Shown in pieces: positions 8,917 through 16,958 of a stretch of 64,000 nucleotides of DNA (position 1 is the first letter of the stretch; every line of letters begins with the position of its first letter). The stretch lies in NCBI RefSeq assembly GCF_000422305.1, contig NZ_AULN01000014.1, forward strand, positions 248,001 to 312,000. The letters run 5' to 3'. The notes under the pieces were generated by a model. The model searched no databases. It saw nothing but the letters and a program-made list of their open reading frames with translations, and had not been told where the DNA came from. The translations under genes were made by a program, and so were the position numbers. Source of the DNA: Luteimonas mephitis DSM 12574 (GTDB lineage Bacteria; Pseudomonadota; Gammaproteobacteria; Xanthomonadales; Xanthomonadaceae).

Positions 8917-10048
8917 TCCCGGCATCCGTGTCGAACTGCAGCAGATGCCGGTGCTGTCGGCGCACGAGAAGCTGCTGACCGCGTTCGCCGGCGATTCGTT
9001 GCCGGACGTCACTCCGCTGGGCAACACCTGGATCCCTGAATTCGCGCTGCTTGGCGCGCTGGCGCCGCTCGACGACCGGATCGCCGCCACGCCCGGGTTC
9101 GACGTCGCCGACTATTACGCGGGTGCCTGGGACAGCGGCGTCATCGATGGCGTCACCTATGCCGTGCCTTGGTACGTGGAAACACGCTTGCCGTTCTACC
9201 GCGTCGACCTGTTGCACGAAGCCGGGATCGACGGGCCTCCGACCGACTGGGACGAATGGCGCACGGCGATGGCCGCGGTCAAGCGCGAGGTCGGGCCGAA
9301 GCGCTACGCGATCCTGCTTCCGCTCAACGAGTTCGAGCCGCTGCTCAACCTCGCCATCCACGATCCGCTGCTGCGCGACGGCGGCCGCTACGGCAATTTC
9401 CGCAGCGCGGGGTTCAGGCGCACGCTGGCGTTCTACAAGGAAATCTTCGACAAGGACTGGGCGCCGAGGGTCGGCAATACCGCGATCTCCAATGTCTGGG
9501 ACGAGTTCGGCAAGGGCTACTACACGTTCTACATCAACGGTCCCTGGAACATCGCCGAGTTCAGGAAACGCCTGCCGCCCGAGCTGGCCGGCACCTGGAT
9601 GACGATGCCGCTGCCGGGGCCCGACGGGCCGGGCGCGTCGGTGGCCGGCGGCACCAGTTTCGTGGTGTTCCGCAAGTCGGCGCACAAGGAAGCCGCGTGG
9701 AAGCTGGTTGCGTACCTGTCCGATCCGGCGGTGCAGGTGAAGTTCCACGGCATGACCGGGAACCTGCCGCCGAGGCGCTCGCCATGGAAGAATCCGGCGC
9801 TTGCGAACGACCCGTATGCGCGCGCGTTCCGCGACCAGCTCGAACGCGCGGTCTCGACACCCAAGGTGCCGGAATGGGAGCGCATCGCGACGGAACTGAA
9901 GCTGGTGGGTGAACTGGTCGCCAACGACCGCATGAGCGTCGACGAAGCGGCCGTGGAGCTGGACCGCCGCACCGATGCGATCCTGGAAAAGCGGCGATGG
10001 ATGCTCGACCAGGGCAACGGCCACGCGGTGACCGGAGCGATGCCGTGA
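8705..10048 (+). CDS. Extracellular solute-binding lipoprotein (family 1) of a sugar ABC importer
   Basis: The 447-residue product has a long basic N-region, a hydrophobic core and lipobox (CLLAIVLLSAC, Cys at about residue 37), so it is a lipid-anchored periplasmic binding protein. The mature part has the family 1 sugar-binding fold: ITFWVMGFEGEQVARLLPEFERRNPGI, LPDVTPLGNTWIPEF, VPWYVETRLPFYRVDLLHEAG, GGTSFVVFRKSAHKEAAWKLV. It would deliver an oligosaccharide to the two permeases that follow. ATG 8705 lacks a clear Shine-Dalgarno; an in-frame ATG at 8756 is an alternative and would remove most of the overlap with the upstream gene. Its TGA overlaps the GTG of the next gene. Confidence 0.92.
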   Translation: MRQAKPSPRRCIPHAPRMLAGWRALGCLLAIVLLSACARQQAPARETITFWVMGFEGEQVARLLPEFERRNPGIRVELQQMPVLSAHEKLLTAFAGDSLPDVTPLGNTWIPEFALLGALAPLDDRIAATPGFDVADYYAGAWDSGVIDGVTYAVPWYVETRLPFYRVDLLHEAGIDGPPTDWDEWRTAMAAVKREVGPKRYAILLPLNEFEPLLNLAIHDPLLRDGGRYGNFRSAGFRRTLAFYKEIFDKDWAPRVGNTAISNVWDEFGKGYYTFYINGPWNIAEFRKRLPPELAGTWMTMPLPGPDGPGASVAGGTSFVVFRKSAHKEAAWKLVAYLSDPAVQVKFHGMTGNLPPRRSPWKNPALANDPYARAFRDQLERAVSTPKVPEWERIATELKLVGELVANDRMSVDEAAVELDRRTDAILEKRRWMLDQGNGHAVTGAMP

Positions 10049-10923
10049 CGCGTTCGCTCGCAGGCTGGACCTTCGCCGCGCCGGCGCTGCTGGTGATCGT
10101 GGTGTTCTTCTTCCTGCCGGTGCTCGCCGCGCTCGCGCTGAGCGTCACCGACTTCGACATCTACGCGCTGGCCGATATCGACAACCTGCGCTTCGTCGCT
10201 CTCGACAACTACATCGGCCTGCTGCACAACCCGCTGTTCTGGAAGACGCTGGGCAACACGCTGTACTTCGTGATCGTCGGCGTGCCGCTGTCGATCGTGG
10301 TGTCGCTGGGCGCCGCGCTGCTGCTGCATTCGAAGCTCGGACGCTTCAAGGGCTTCTATCGCACCGCGTTCTTCGCCCCGGTGGTGACCACCGTGGTGGC
10401 GGTGGCGGTGATCTGGCGCTACCTGTTCCATACCCGCTACGGGCTGGTGAACTGGGGCCTGTCGTCGATCGGCATCGAACCGGTCGACTGGCTCGGCGAC
10501 CCACGCTGGGCAATGCCGACGATCATCCTGTTCGCGGTGTGGAAGAACTTCGGCTACAACATGATCATCTTCCTCGCCGGGCTGCAGTCGATCCCGGAAG
10601 ATCTATACGAAGCCGCGCGCATCGACGGTGCCGGTGTATGGCGGCAGTTCCGCCACGTCACCCTGCCGATGCTGGGGCCGGTGCTGCTGCTGGTCGGCAT
10701 CCTGACCATGTCCGGCTACTTCCAGCTGTTCGCCGAGCCCTACGTGATGACCCAGGGCGGGCCGCTGGAAAGCACCAAGAGCGTGCTGTACCTGATGTAC
10801 GACGAGGGCTTCAAGTGGTGGAACCTGGGCAACGCGTCGGCGGTGGCGTTCCTGCTGTTCGTGCTGATGGTTGCGGTGACCAGCGGGCTGCTGTGGTTCG
10901 CGCGCAGGAAGGGCGTGGAATGA
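10045..10923 (+). CDS. Sugar ABC transporter permease, MalF/UgpA type
   Basis: This 292-residue inner-membrane protein carries about six hydrophobic segments, starting with FAAPALLVIVVFFFLPVLAALAL. It also has the cytoplasmic EAA loop that contacts the ATPase, EAARIDGAGVWRQFRHVTLP. The start is GTG at 10045, inside the stop of the binding-protein gene (GTGA), and its own stop overlaps the ATG of the second permease. Together they form one half of the importer's transmembrane channel. The 'Ala-Pro-x-Leu' N-terminus and EAA loop place it in the CUT1 family of di- and oligosaccharide importers. The sugar cannot be deduced from the sequence. Confidence 0.93.
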   Translation: MTRSLAGWTFAAPALLVIVVFFFLPVLAALALSVTDFDIYALADIDNLRFVALDNYIGLLHNPLFWKTLGNTLYFVIVGVPLSIVVSLGAALLLHSKLGRFKGFYRTAFFAPVVTTVVAVAVIWRYLFHTRYGLVNWGLSSIGIEPVDWLGDPRWAMPTIILFAVWKNFGYNMIIFLAGLQSIPEDLYEAARIDGAGVWRQFRHVTLPMLGPVLLLVGILTMSGYFQLFAEPYVMTQGGPLESTKSVLYLMYDEGFKWWNLGNASAVAFLLFVLMVAVTSGLLWFARRKGVE

Positions 10924-11741
10924 AGCGTCCCCTTGCGACCGCCGTGGTCAACGGACTCCTGATCGCGCTGGCCGTGATCAGCCTGGCGCCGCTGCTGTGG
11001 ATGCTGTCGGTCTCGTTCATGCAGACCGGCGAAGCGGCGCATTTCCCGCCGCCGCTGCTGCCCGCCGCGCCCACGCTGGGCAACTACCACGAGCTGTTCG
11101 CCAAGGCGGGCATGGGCCGTTACCTGTTCAACAGCTTCCTGGTCTCGGCCTGCGTGACGCTGCTGGCGCTGCTGTTCAACACCATGGCCGGCTACGCGTT
11201 CGCGAAGCTGAAGTTCCGCGGACGCGAGCGGGTGTTCCGGCTGCTGCTGGCGGCGCTGGTGATCCCGGCGCAGGTGGCGATGATGCCGCTGTTCCTGTTG
11301 CTCAAGCAGATGGGGCTGGTGAACACCTACATGGGCGCGATCGTGCCGGGCATGGCGACGATCTTCGGCATCTTCCTGGTGCGGCAGTATGCGCGTTCGA
11401 TCCCCGACGAGCTGCTCGAAGCCGCGCGCATCGACGGCGCCGGCGAGATGCGGATCTTCTTCCAGATCGTGCTGCCGGCGCTCAAACCGATCATCGTCAC
11501 CCTGGCGATCTTCAGCTTCATGGCGGCGTGGAACGACTTCATGTGGCCGCTGATCGTGCTCAGCGACCAGGGCCTGCAGACCCTGCCGGTGGCGCTGGCC
11601 TCGCTGTCGCGCGAGCACGTGCAGGACAACGAACTGATGATGGCCGGCTCGGTGGTGACCATCGTGCCGGTGCTGCTGCTGTTCCTGGCGCTGCAGCGGC
11701 ACTACATCCAGGGTTTGCTGCTCGGGAGCGTGAAGGGGTGA
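10920..11741 (+). CDS. Sugar ABC transporter permease, MalG/UgpE type
   Basis: The 273-residue protein is the second channel subunit. It has an N-terminal hydrophobic helix (NGLLIALAVISLAPLLWMLSVSF), five further membrane segments, and the EAA loop EAARIDGAGEMRIFFQIVLPALKP. Near the C-terminus is the family's WNDFMWPLIVL segment. The ATG at 10920 overlaps the previous stop. The matching ATPase is not next in line but lies 8.4 kb away at 20151, after the minus-strand glucosidase/zwf block; such a split is common for MsmK/UgpC-type ATPases that can serve several importers. Confidence 0.93.
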   Translation: MKRPLATAVVNGLLIALAVISLAPLLWMLSVSFMQTGEAAHFPPPLLPAAPTLGNYHELFAKAGMGRYLFNSFLVSACVTLLALLFNTMAGYAFAKLKFRGRERVFRLLLAALVIPAQVAMMPLFLLLKQMGLVNTYMGAIVPGMATIFGIFLVRQYARSIPDELLEAARIDGAGEMRIFFQIVLPALKPIIVTLAIFSFMAAWNDFMWPLIVLSDQGLQTLPVALASLSREHVQDNELMMAGSVVTIVPVLLLFLALQRHYIQGLLLGSVKG

Positions 11742-11742
11742 G

Positions 11743-11777
11743 CCATCGCGCTTGCGAAACATCGGTTCGCGCGATGG
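11743..11777 (+). repeat. Nine-bp-stem inverted repeat after the second permease gene
   Basis: CCATCGCGC at 11743-11751 pairs perfectly with GCGCGATGG at 11769-11777 across a 17-base loop. It starts two bases after the permease stop. No U-tract follows. The loop contains GCGAAACATC, a string that also occurs in the 88-bp repeats near 46.2 kb. Confidence 0.5.
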
Positions 11778-11890
11778 CGAACGCACCGCCATGGCCGGGC
11801 CGGGCGTTCCGGAGCCTGCGAGGTCGCGCCATGGATGGCCAAACCGATACCAATTGAGCGAGATCCAATCAATGCCCAGCATCCCCACGC

Positions 11891-12012
11891 CGTCATTTCC
11901 GCGCAGGCGGAGTTTTCAACCGGCGAATGTCTTGCCATCCACGGACCTTGCTTTGACGGCATCTGTTCGAGAACAGCAACGTCCCTGGATCCCCGCCTGC
12001 GCGGGGATGACG
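11891..12012. repeat. REP-like inverted-repeat element overlapping a gene start
   Basis: Two inverted arms flank about 78 bp: CGTCATTTCCGCGCAGGCGG at the left and CCGCCTGCGCGGGGATGACG at the right, with about 19 of 22 positions matching as reverse complements. The right arm is itself a hairpin (CCCCGC-CTGC-GCGGGG). When translated, the right arm gives the peptide RPWIPACAGMT, seen in over-extended gene calls across bacteria carrying this repeat. The ATG inside its GGGATGACG end is the probable start codon of the next gene. Confidence 0.75.
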
Positions 12013-15000
12013 ATTGGGAAGGTCATTCTGATTCTTTGCACGCTCGTGTTTGCCCCCGCAAACGCCCAGGAGGTCCTGGGCGAGCCGCGGCTGCTCGACG
12101 GTTTCGAAGACGCCACTCCCTGGCGCGTGGTCACCTCCAACCAGGTCAGCGGCAAGCTGCGCGTGGTCGACGGCACGCAGGGCAGGGCGCTGTGCCTGGA
12201 TTACGATTTCAATGGCGTCTCCGGCTACGCCGGCATCCAGCGCGACCTGCCGATCGACTACCCGGACAACTACGCGTTCGCGTTCGAGATGCGCGGCGAC
12301 TCGCCCCACAACGACCTGGAGATGAAGTTCGTCGATGCCAGCGGCGACAACGTCTGGCGGGTGAAGCGGGATGCCTATCGGTTCCCCGCGCAATGGACGC
12401 CGGTGCGTTACAAGAAGCGCCACATCGACAAGGCCTGGGGGCCGAGTCCGGACCGGGTGCTGCGCCACAGCGCGAAGCTGGAGTTCGTGGTCGCCAACCG
12501 GGTCGGCGGGAAGGGCTCGGTCTGCTTCGACGCATTGCGGATGGAGCAGCTGGCAGCGGCCGACGACAGCCCGTTGGACGCGACTTCGACTGCCCCGGCA
12601 GGCAATGCATCGGCGGCCGTCGATGGCGATCCGCGGACGGCGTGGGAAACGCGCGATGGTGGGCGCCTGGTGCTGGACCTGGGCAGCGTGCGCGAGTTCG
12701 GCGGACTGACCCTGCATTGGGGCGAGGGCGCGCAGGCGTCGCGCTACGCGGTGCAGTTGTCCGCGGACGGCAAGACCTTCCGCGACGTGCGCCAGGTGAC
12801 GCAGGGCAACGGCGGCACGGACTGGATCGCGCTGCCGGAGTCGGAGGCGCGCTACGTCGGCATCGTGGTGCAGGGCGGGCCGGGGCAGGCGCGTCGACTG
12901 CAGGAGGCCAGGGTCGAGCCGCTGTCGTACGCGGCCACGCCCAACGACTTCATCCGCTCCGTGGCCGCCCAGTCGCCGCGGGGGCTGTTTCCGCGCGGCT
13001 TCAGCGGCGAACAGCCGTACTGGACGATCGTCGGCGTTGACGGCGGCAGCGACCAGGGGCTGATCGGCGAGGATGGTGCCGTCGAGGTCTCGCGTGGAGG
13101 CTTCCGCATCGAGCCGTTCGTGCTGCTGGGAGACAGGCTGGTCGGTTGGGCTGACGTGGAAGCGTCCCAGTCCCTGCAGGACGGCTACCTGCCGATTCCG
13201 AGCGTGGCGTGGACGCATCCGGGCTTCGCACTGCACGTCACCGCGTTCGCCCACGGCAACGCAGGCCGGGCGCAACTGGTTGCGCGTTACCGGCTGGAGA
13301 ACACCACCGACCGGCCGCAGGCGTACACGCTGGCGCTTGCGGTGCGACCGCTGCAGGTCAATCCGCCAAGCCAGTTCCTGAGCACGGTCGGCGGCGTCAG
13401 TCGCATCGACAGTCTTTCGATCGGCCCCCGCGTCATCGAAGTCAACGGCCGGCCGCGGCTGTTCGCGCGGCAGCCGCCGGACGCACGCTTCGCAAGCAGC
13501 TTCGACGGCGGCATGGCCGCCAGCCTGCTGGATGCCGGTACCCGGCCGGGCGCAACCGTTGCGAATGATCCCGAAGGCCTCGCCTCCGGCGCGCTGCTTT
13601 ACGAAGCCAGGCTCGAGCCGGGGGAGTCGCGCGAAGTGGACCTGCTGGCACCGCTGATCGGTGGGGCGCCACCATCGAGCGACGACTGGCACGCGGCGGC
13701 GTGGCAGGACGAGACGGCGCGCGAATGGCGGCAGAAGCTCGACCTGGTCCGCATCCAGGTGCCGCAGGCGGGCCAGGGGCTGGCCGACACCCTGCGCACC
13801 GCCACCGCGCACATGCTGATCTCGCGCGTCGGCCCGAGACTGCAGCCGGGTACCCGCTCATACGCGCGCAGCTGGATCCGCGACGGCGCGATGATCTCCG
13901 AAGGCCTGCTGCGGATGGGGCGCACCGACGCGGTACGCGAGTACGTGGACTGGTATGCGCCGTACCAGTTCAGGGACGGCATGGTGCCGTGCTGCGTCGA
14001 CGACCGCGGCAGCGATCCGGTACCGGAAAACGACAGCCACGGCGAACTGATCTTCAACATCGCCGAGCTGTACCGCTACGACGGCGACAAGGCGTTCCTG
14101 GGAAAGATGTGGCCGCACGTGCTCGCCGCGTTCGAGTACATGGAAAAGCTGCGCCTGAGCGAGCGCACCGAAGCCAACCGCGTCAGGAACCCGGCGTTCT
14201 ACGGACTGATGCCGGTGTCGATCAGCCACGAGGGCTATTCGGCCAAGCCGATGCATTCGTACTGGGACGACTTCTGGGCGCTGCGTGGCTACAAGGATGC
14301 GGTGGAGATCGCGCAGGCGCTTGGCAAGGACGACGAAGCGCGGCGGATGGCGGCTTCGCGCGACCAGTTCCACGCCGACCTCCAGGCCTCCCTGTTCGCG
14401 GCGGTGGCGCAGCACGACATCGACTACCTGCCGGGCGCTGCCGAACTGGGCGATTTCGACCCGACTTCCACCACGATGGCGTTGGCGCTCGACTTGGGGC
14501 CCGTGGGAGCGCCTGGCGACTGGCTGCACTATGCCGGGCTGCTGCACGGCACCTTCGAGCGCTACTGGCGCGAGTTCCGCCAGCGCGAAACCGGCCAGCG
14601 CGAATGGAAGGACTACACACCGTACGAGTGGCGCAACGTCTCGGCCTTCGTGCGCCTGGGCTGGCGCGAGCGGGCATGGGACGCGACGCAGTTCTTCTTC
14701 AAGGATCGCGCGCCGCAGGCTTGGAACCAGTGGGCCGAAGTGGTCTCGAGCACGCCGCGCAAGCCGTTCTTCGTCGGCGACCTGCCGCATGCCTGGGTGG
14801 CATCGGATTTCGTGCGCTCGGCGCTGGACATGTTCGCCTACGCGCGCGAGTTCGACGACAGCATCGAACTGGCGGCGGGAATTCCGATCGACTGGTTCCA
14901 GGGCAAGGGCGTGGCGATCCACGGACTGCGCACGTCGCAAGGCACGCTGGGATACTCGCTGCGACGCGACGGCAACCAGCTGCGGCTGGATATCGATGCG

Positions 15001-15171
15001 GATACCGGGCTGCCGACCGGCGGGCTCGTGTTTTCGTGGCCTTACTCCGGCAAGCCGGGCAAGGCGACAGTGAATGGCGAGCCCGTGCGCTGGCAGGGCC
15101 AGGAGTCGGGATTCACTCCCGCGCTGCGCATCCATGCCGTGCCCGCGAAGCTCACCATCCAGGTCGAGTAA
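12007..15171 (+). CDS. Secreted multidomain six-hairpin glycosidase with discoidin (F5/8 type C) domain
   Basis: From ATG 12007 the product has 1054 residues and starts with a signal peptide (KVILILCTLVFAPANAQE). Residues about 25-190 resemble a CBM11/CIA30-like jelly roll (LLDGFEDATPWRVVTS). Residues about 195-300 form a discoidin-type domain (NASAAVDGDPRTAWETRDGG, LVLDLGSVREFGGLTLHWG). A linker beta-domain follows. From about residue 610 there is an (alpha/alpha)6-type catalytic region with SWIRDGAMISEGLLRMGRTD, DSHGELIFNIAELYRYDGDK and PYEWRNVSAFVRLGWRERA. It was not assigned to a numbered GH family. Context suggests it acts on oligosaccharides reaching the periplasm. Codons upstream of 12007 come from the REP-like element and are rejected as coding. 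Confidence 0.82.
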   Translation: MTIGKVILILCTLVFAPANAQEVLGEPRLLDGFEDATPWRVVTSNQVSGKLRVVDGTQGRALCLDYDFNGVSGYAGIQRDLPIDYPDNYAFAFEMRGDSPHNDLEMKFVDASGDNVWRVKRDAYRFPAQWTPVRYKKRHIDKAWGPSPDRVLRHSAKLEFVVANRVGGKGSVCFDALRMEQLAAADDSPLDATSTAPAGNASAAVDGDPRTAWETRDGGRLVLDLGSVREFGGLTLHWGEGAQASRYAVQLSADGKTFRDVRQVTQGNGGTDWIALPESEARYVGIVVQGGPGQARRLQEARVEPLSYAATPNDFIRSVAAQSPRGLFPRGFSGEQPYWTIVGVDGGSDQGLIGEDGAVEVSRGGFRIEPFVLLGDRLVGWADVEASQSLQDGYLPIPSVAWTHPGFALHVTAFAHGNAGRAQLVARYRLENTTDRPQAYTLALAVRPLQVNPPSQFLSTVGGVSRIDSLSIGPRVIEVNGRPRLFARQPPDARFASSFDGGMAASLLDAGTRPGATVANDPEGLASGALLYEARLEPGESREVDLLAPLIGGAPPSSDDWHAAAWQDETAREWRQKLDLVRIQVPQAGQGLADTLRTATAHMLISRVGPRLQPGTRSYARSWIRDGAMISEGLLRMGRTDAVREYVDWYAPYQFRDGMVPCCVDDRGSDPVPENDSHGELIFNIAELYRYDGDKAFLGKMWPHVLAAFEYMEKLRLSERTEANRVRNPAFYGLMPVSISHEGYSAKPMHSYWDDFWALRGYKDAVEIAQALGKDDEARRMAASRDQFHADLQASLFAAVAQHDIDYLPGAAELGDFDPTSTTMALALDLGPVGAPGDWLHYAGLLHGTFERYWREFRQRETGQREWKDYTPYEWRNVSAFVRLGWRERAWDATQFFFKDRAPQAWNQWAEVVSSTPRKPFFVGDLPHAWVASDFVRSALDMFAYAREFDDSIELAAGIPIDWFQGKGVAIHGLRTSQGTLGYSLRRDGNQLRLDIDADTGLPTGGLVFSWPYSGKPGKATVNGEPVRWQGQESGFTPALRIHAVPAKLTIQVE

Positions 15172-15195
15172 ACGTAACTGAACCCGCTCCCCCAA

Positions 15196-15939
15196 TCACG
15201 GACACCAGTGCACCCGCAGCCGCGCGCCCGGCGTGGTGAAGGCGAGGCGGATCGGGAGTTCCAGCGGGTCGGTGCCGTCCATCGCGCGTTCGAACACGCG
15301 GCGCTTGTGCTCGCCGCGGATCAACAGCAGCCGCATGCGCGAAGGCGCGAGCCCGGCCGGCGTCAGGCTGATGCGGCGAGGCCAGGGGCCGGCGCCGGGA
15401 CAGCCTGTGGCATCGACGGAGACGTAGGCCTTGGCGCTGGCGAGCAGCTGGTCCAGCCCGCGCAGGCCGGGGAACAGCGATGCGGTGTGGCCATCGTCGC
15501 CCATGCCGAGCACCACCGCGTCGGCGGCCTGGTTGGCGTGCAGGTTGGCCGTGGCCACGGCTTCCTCGATGCTGCGGCCGGGGCGCGTCAACGTCTCGAA
15601 GCGCGCGTTGGCCGCCTTGTCGTGCAGCAGCGTGCTGCGCACGAGGTGGGAATTGCTGTCGGGGTCGTCCGGCCGCAGCCAGCGTTCGTCGACGAGGGCG
15701 ACGTCGATCCGCTGCCAGTCCAGCGGCGCGCGCGCCAGCGCTTCGTAAACCGGGCCTGGCGTCGAGCCGCCCGACAGCAGCAACCGTGCGCGCGGACGCT
15801 GTTCCAGTGCGCGCCGCAGTTCGCCGGCCAGGATGACGGCGCTGGCCCAGGCCCACTGCTCCGCGCTCTGGTAGGACAGGAAATGCACGCGCGAGCCCTT
15901 GATTTCCATGTCCGGCCGGTGGTCGTCGTGCTCGATCAT
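15196..15939 (-). CDS. pgl: 6-Phosphogluconolactonase
   Basis: Pgl hydrolyses 6-phosphoglucono-delta-lactone, the product of Zwf, to 6-phosphogluconate. The 247-residue protein shows the SugarP_isomerase/NagB-like signatures LLLSGGSTPGPVYEAL, ALVDERWLRPDDPDSN and LGMGDDGHTASLFPG, all expected in bacterial Pgl. The ATG at 15939 overlaps the stop of glk (ATGA), so zwf-glk-pgl form one tightly coupled minus-strand unit. Its 3' end converges on the large glycosidase gene, only 24 bp away, with no clear bidirectional terminator. Edd and Eda, which would complete the Entner-Doudoroff route, are not in the window. Confidence 0.94.
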   Translation of the reverse strand: MIEHDDHRPDMEIKGSRVHFLSYQSAEQWAWASAVILAGELRRALEQRPRARLLLSGGSTPGPVYEALARAPLDWQRIDVALVDERWLRPDDPDSNSHLVRSTLLHDKAANARFETLTRPGRSIEEAVATANLHANQAADAVVLGMGDDGHTASLFPGLRGLDQLLASAKAYVSVDATGCPGAGPWPRRISLTPAGLAPSRMRLLLIRGEHKRRVFERAMDGTDPLELPIRLAFTTPGARLRVHWCP

Positions 15940-16958
15940 GTCGTGGTCATAGTCGTCGCGCCCGATTGCCGTGCAATGACCGCACAGCCGAGCAGGCCGG
16001 CGTGCGGATGCAACACTGCCATCGATGGTACCCGAGCCATGTTCGGCGAGAACCGTCCCTTGTGCTCGAATCGCTGGCGGAAGCCGGAGTGCTGCAGTGC
16101 ATGCAGCATCTTCGGGACCACGCCGCCGGCCAGGAACACGCCGTCCCAGGCGCCGGTGGTCAAGACCAGGTCGCCGGCGATGGCGCCGAATACCGCGCAG
16201 AAAACGTCGACCGCGCGCATGCAGCGGACGTCGCCTGATTCCGCGCCGGCGGTGATGTCCGCCGGCTGCATGGGGCCCGGGTCGACGCCGGCGATTTCGC
16301 TCAGGGCGCGATGGATGTTGACCAGCCCGGGCCCGCAGACGAGGCGCTCGTTGGAAACCCGCCCGAACTGCGCAGACAGTCGCTCGAGGATGGCGATCTC
16401 CTCAGGTGTCCCGGGCGGGAAGCTGACGTGGCCGCCTTCGGTTTCGAGCGGCCAGCAACGGCCATCGCGCACCACCAGGATGCCGACGCCCAGGCCCGTA
16501 CCGGGGCCCATGACGGCGTAGATGCGATCAACCGGCGTGGTGTCCGGACTCCAGGTCGCGCCGCCAACGGCGACCACTTCGCCTTCGCGCAGCGCCGGGA
16601 TCGCCATCGATTGCGCGGCGAAATCATTGACCAGGCGCAGGGCGGAGAAACCAAGCATCTCGCGGATGCGCGGCGCGGAAATCACCCACGGGTGGTTGGT
16701 GATGCGGGCGTGCCCGCCCTCGACGCGCCCGGCCACGGCGAACACGCCGCCGCGGACCGGTTCGCCGCCGGCCATCGCGCTGCCGCCATCGGCGAGGTAG
16801 CGCTGTGCGGCATCGCCCAGCGAGGGGAAGTCGGCGACGGCGTACTCGATCACGCTGTCTTCGCGCAGCGGCATCCGCGCCGCAGTATCGGCCAGCGCGA
16901 ATCGCGCGTTCGTGCCGCCGATGTCGGCGAGCAGCACGTGCTGGCCGATGTCGCTCAC
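15936..16958 (-). CDS. glk: Glucokinase
   Basis: Glk phosphorylates intracellular glucose with ATP. The 340-residue product has the N-terminal phosphate-binding motif LLADIGGTNARFALAD, the sugar-binding VNDFAAQSMAIPAL, the second phosphate loop MGPGTGLGVG, and ETEGGHVSFPPGTPEE, all characteristic of proteobacterial Glk (PF02685). A GTG start at 16958 is chosen because it forms GTGA with the zwf stop and places the ADIGGTN motif 10-15 residues in. Further in-frame codons upstream lie inside zwf. In this operon it links the glucose released by the beta-glucosidase to glucose 6-phosphate. Confidence 0.95.
   Translation of the reverse strand: MSDIGQHVLLADIGGTNARFALADTAARMPLREDSVIEYAVADFPSLGDAAQRYLADGGSAMAGGEPVRGGVFAVAGRVEGGHARITNHPWVISAPRIREMLGFSALRLVNDFAAQSMAIPALREGEVVAVGGATWSPDTTPVDRIYAVMGPGTGLGVGILVVRDGRCWPLETEGGHVSFPPGTPEEIAILERLSAQFGRVSNERLVCGPGLVNIHRALSEIAGVDPGPMQPADITAGAESGDVRCMRAVDVFCAVFGAIAGDLVLTTGAWDGVFLAGGVVPKMLHALQHSGFRQRFEHKGRFSPNMARVPSMAVLHPHAGLLGCAVIARQSGATTMTTT

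Noticed and set aside
11752-12006. An 85-residue N-terminal extension of the large glycosidase
   Set aside because: It reads across a permease-end hairpin and a REP-like element (RPWIPACAGMT peptide), with the signal peptide only after ATG 12007.
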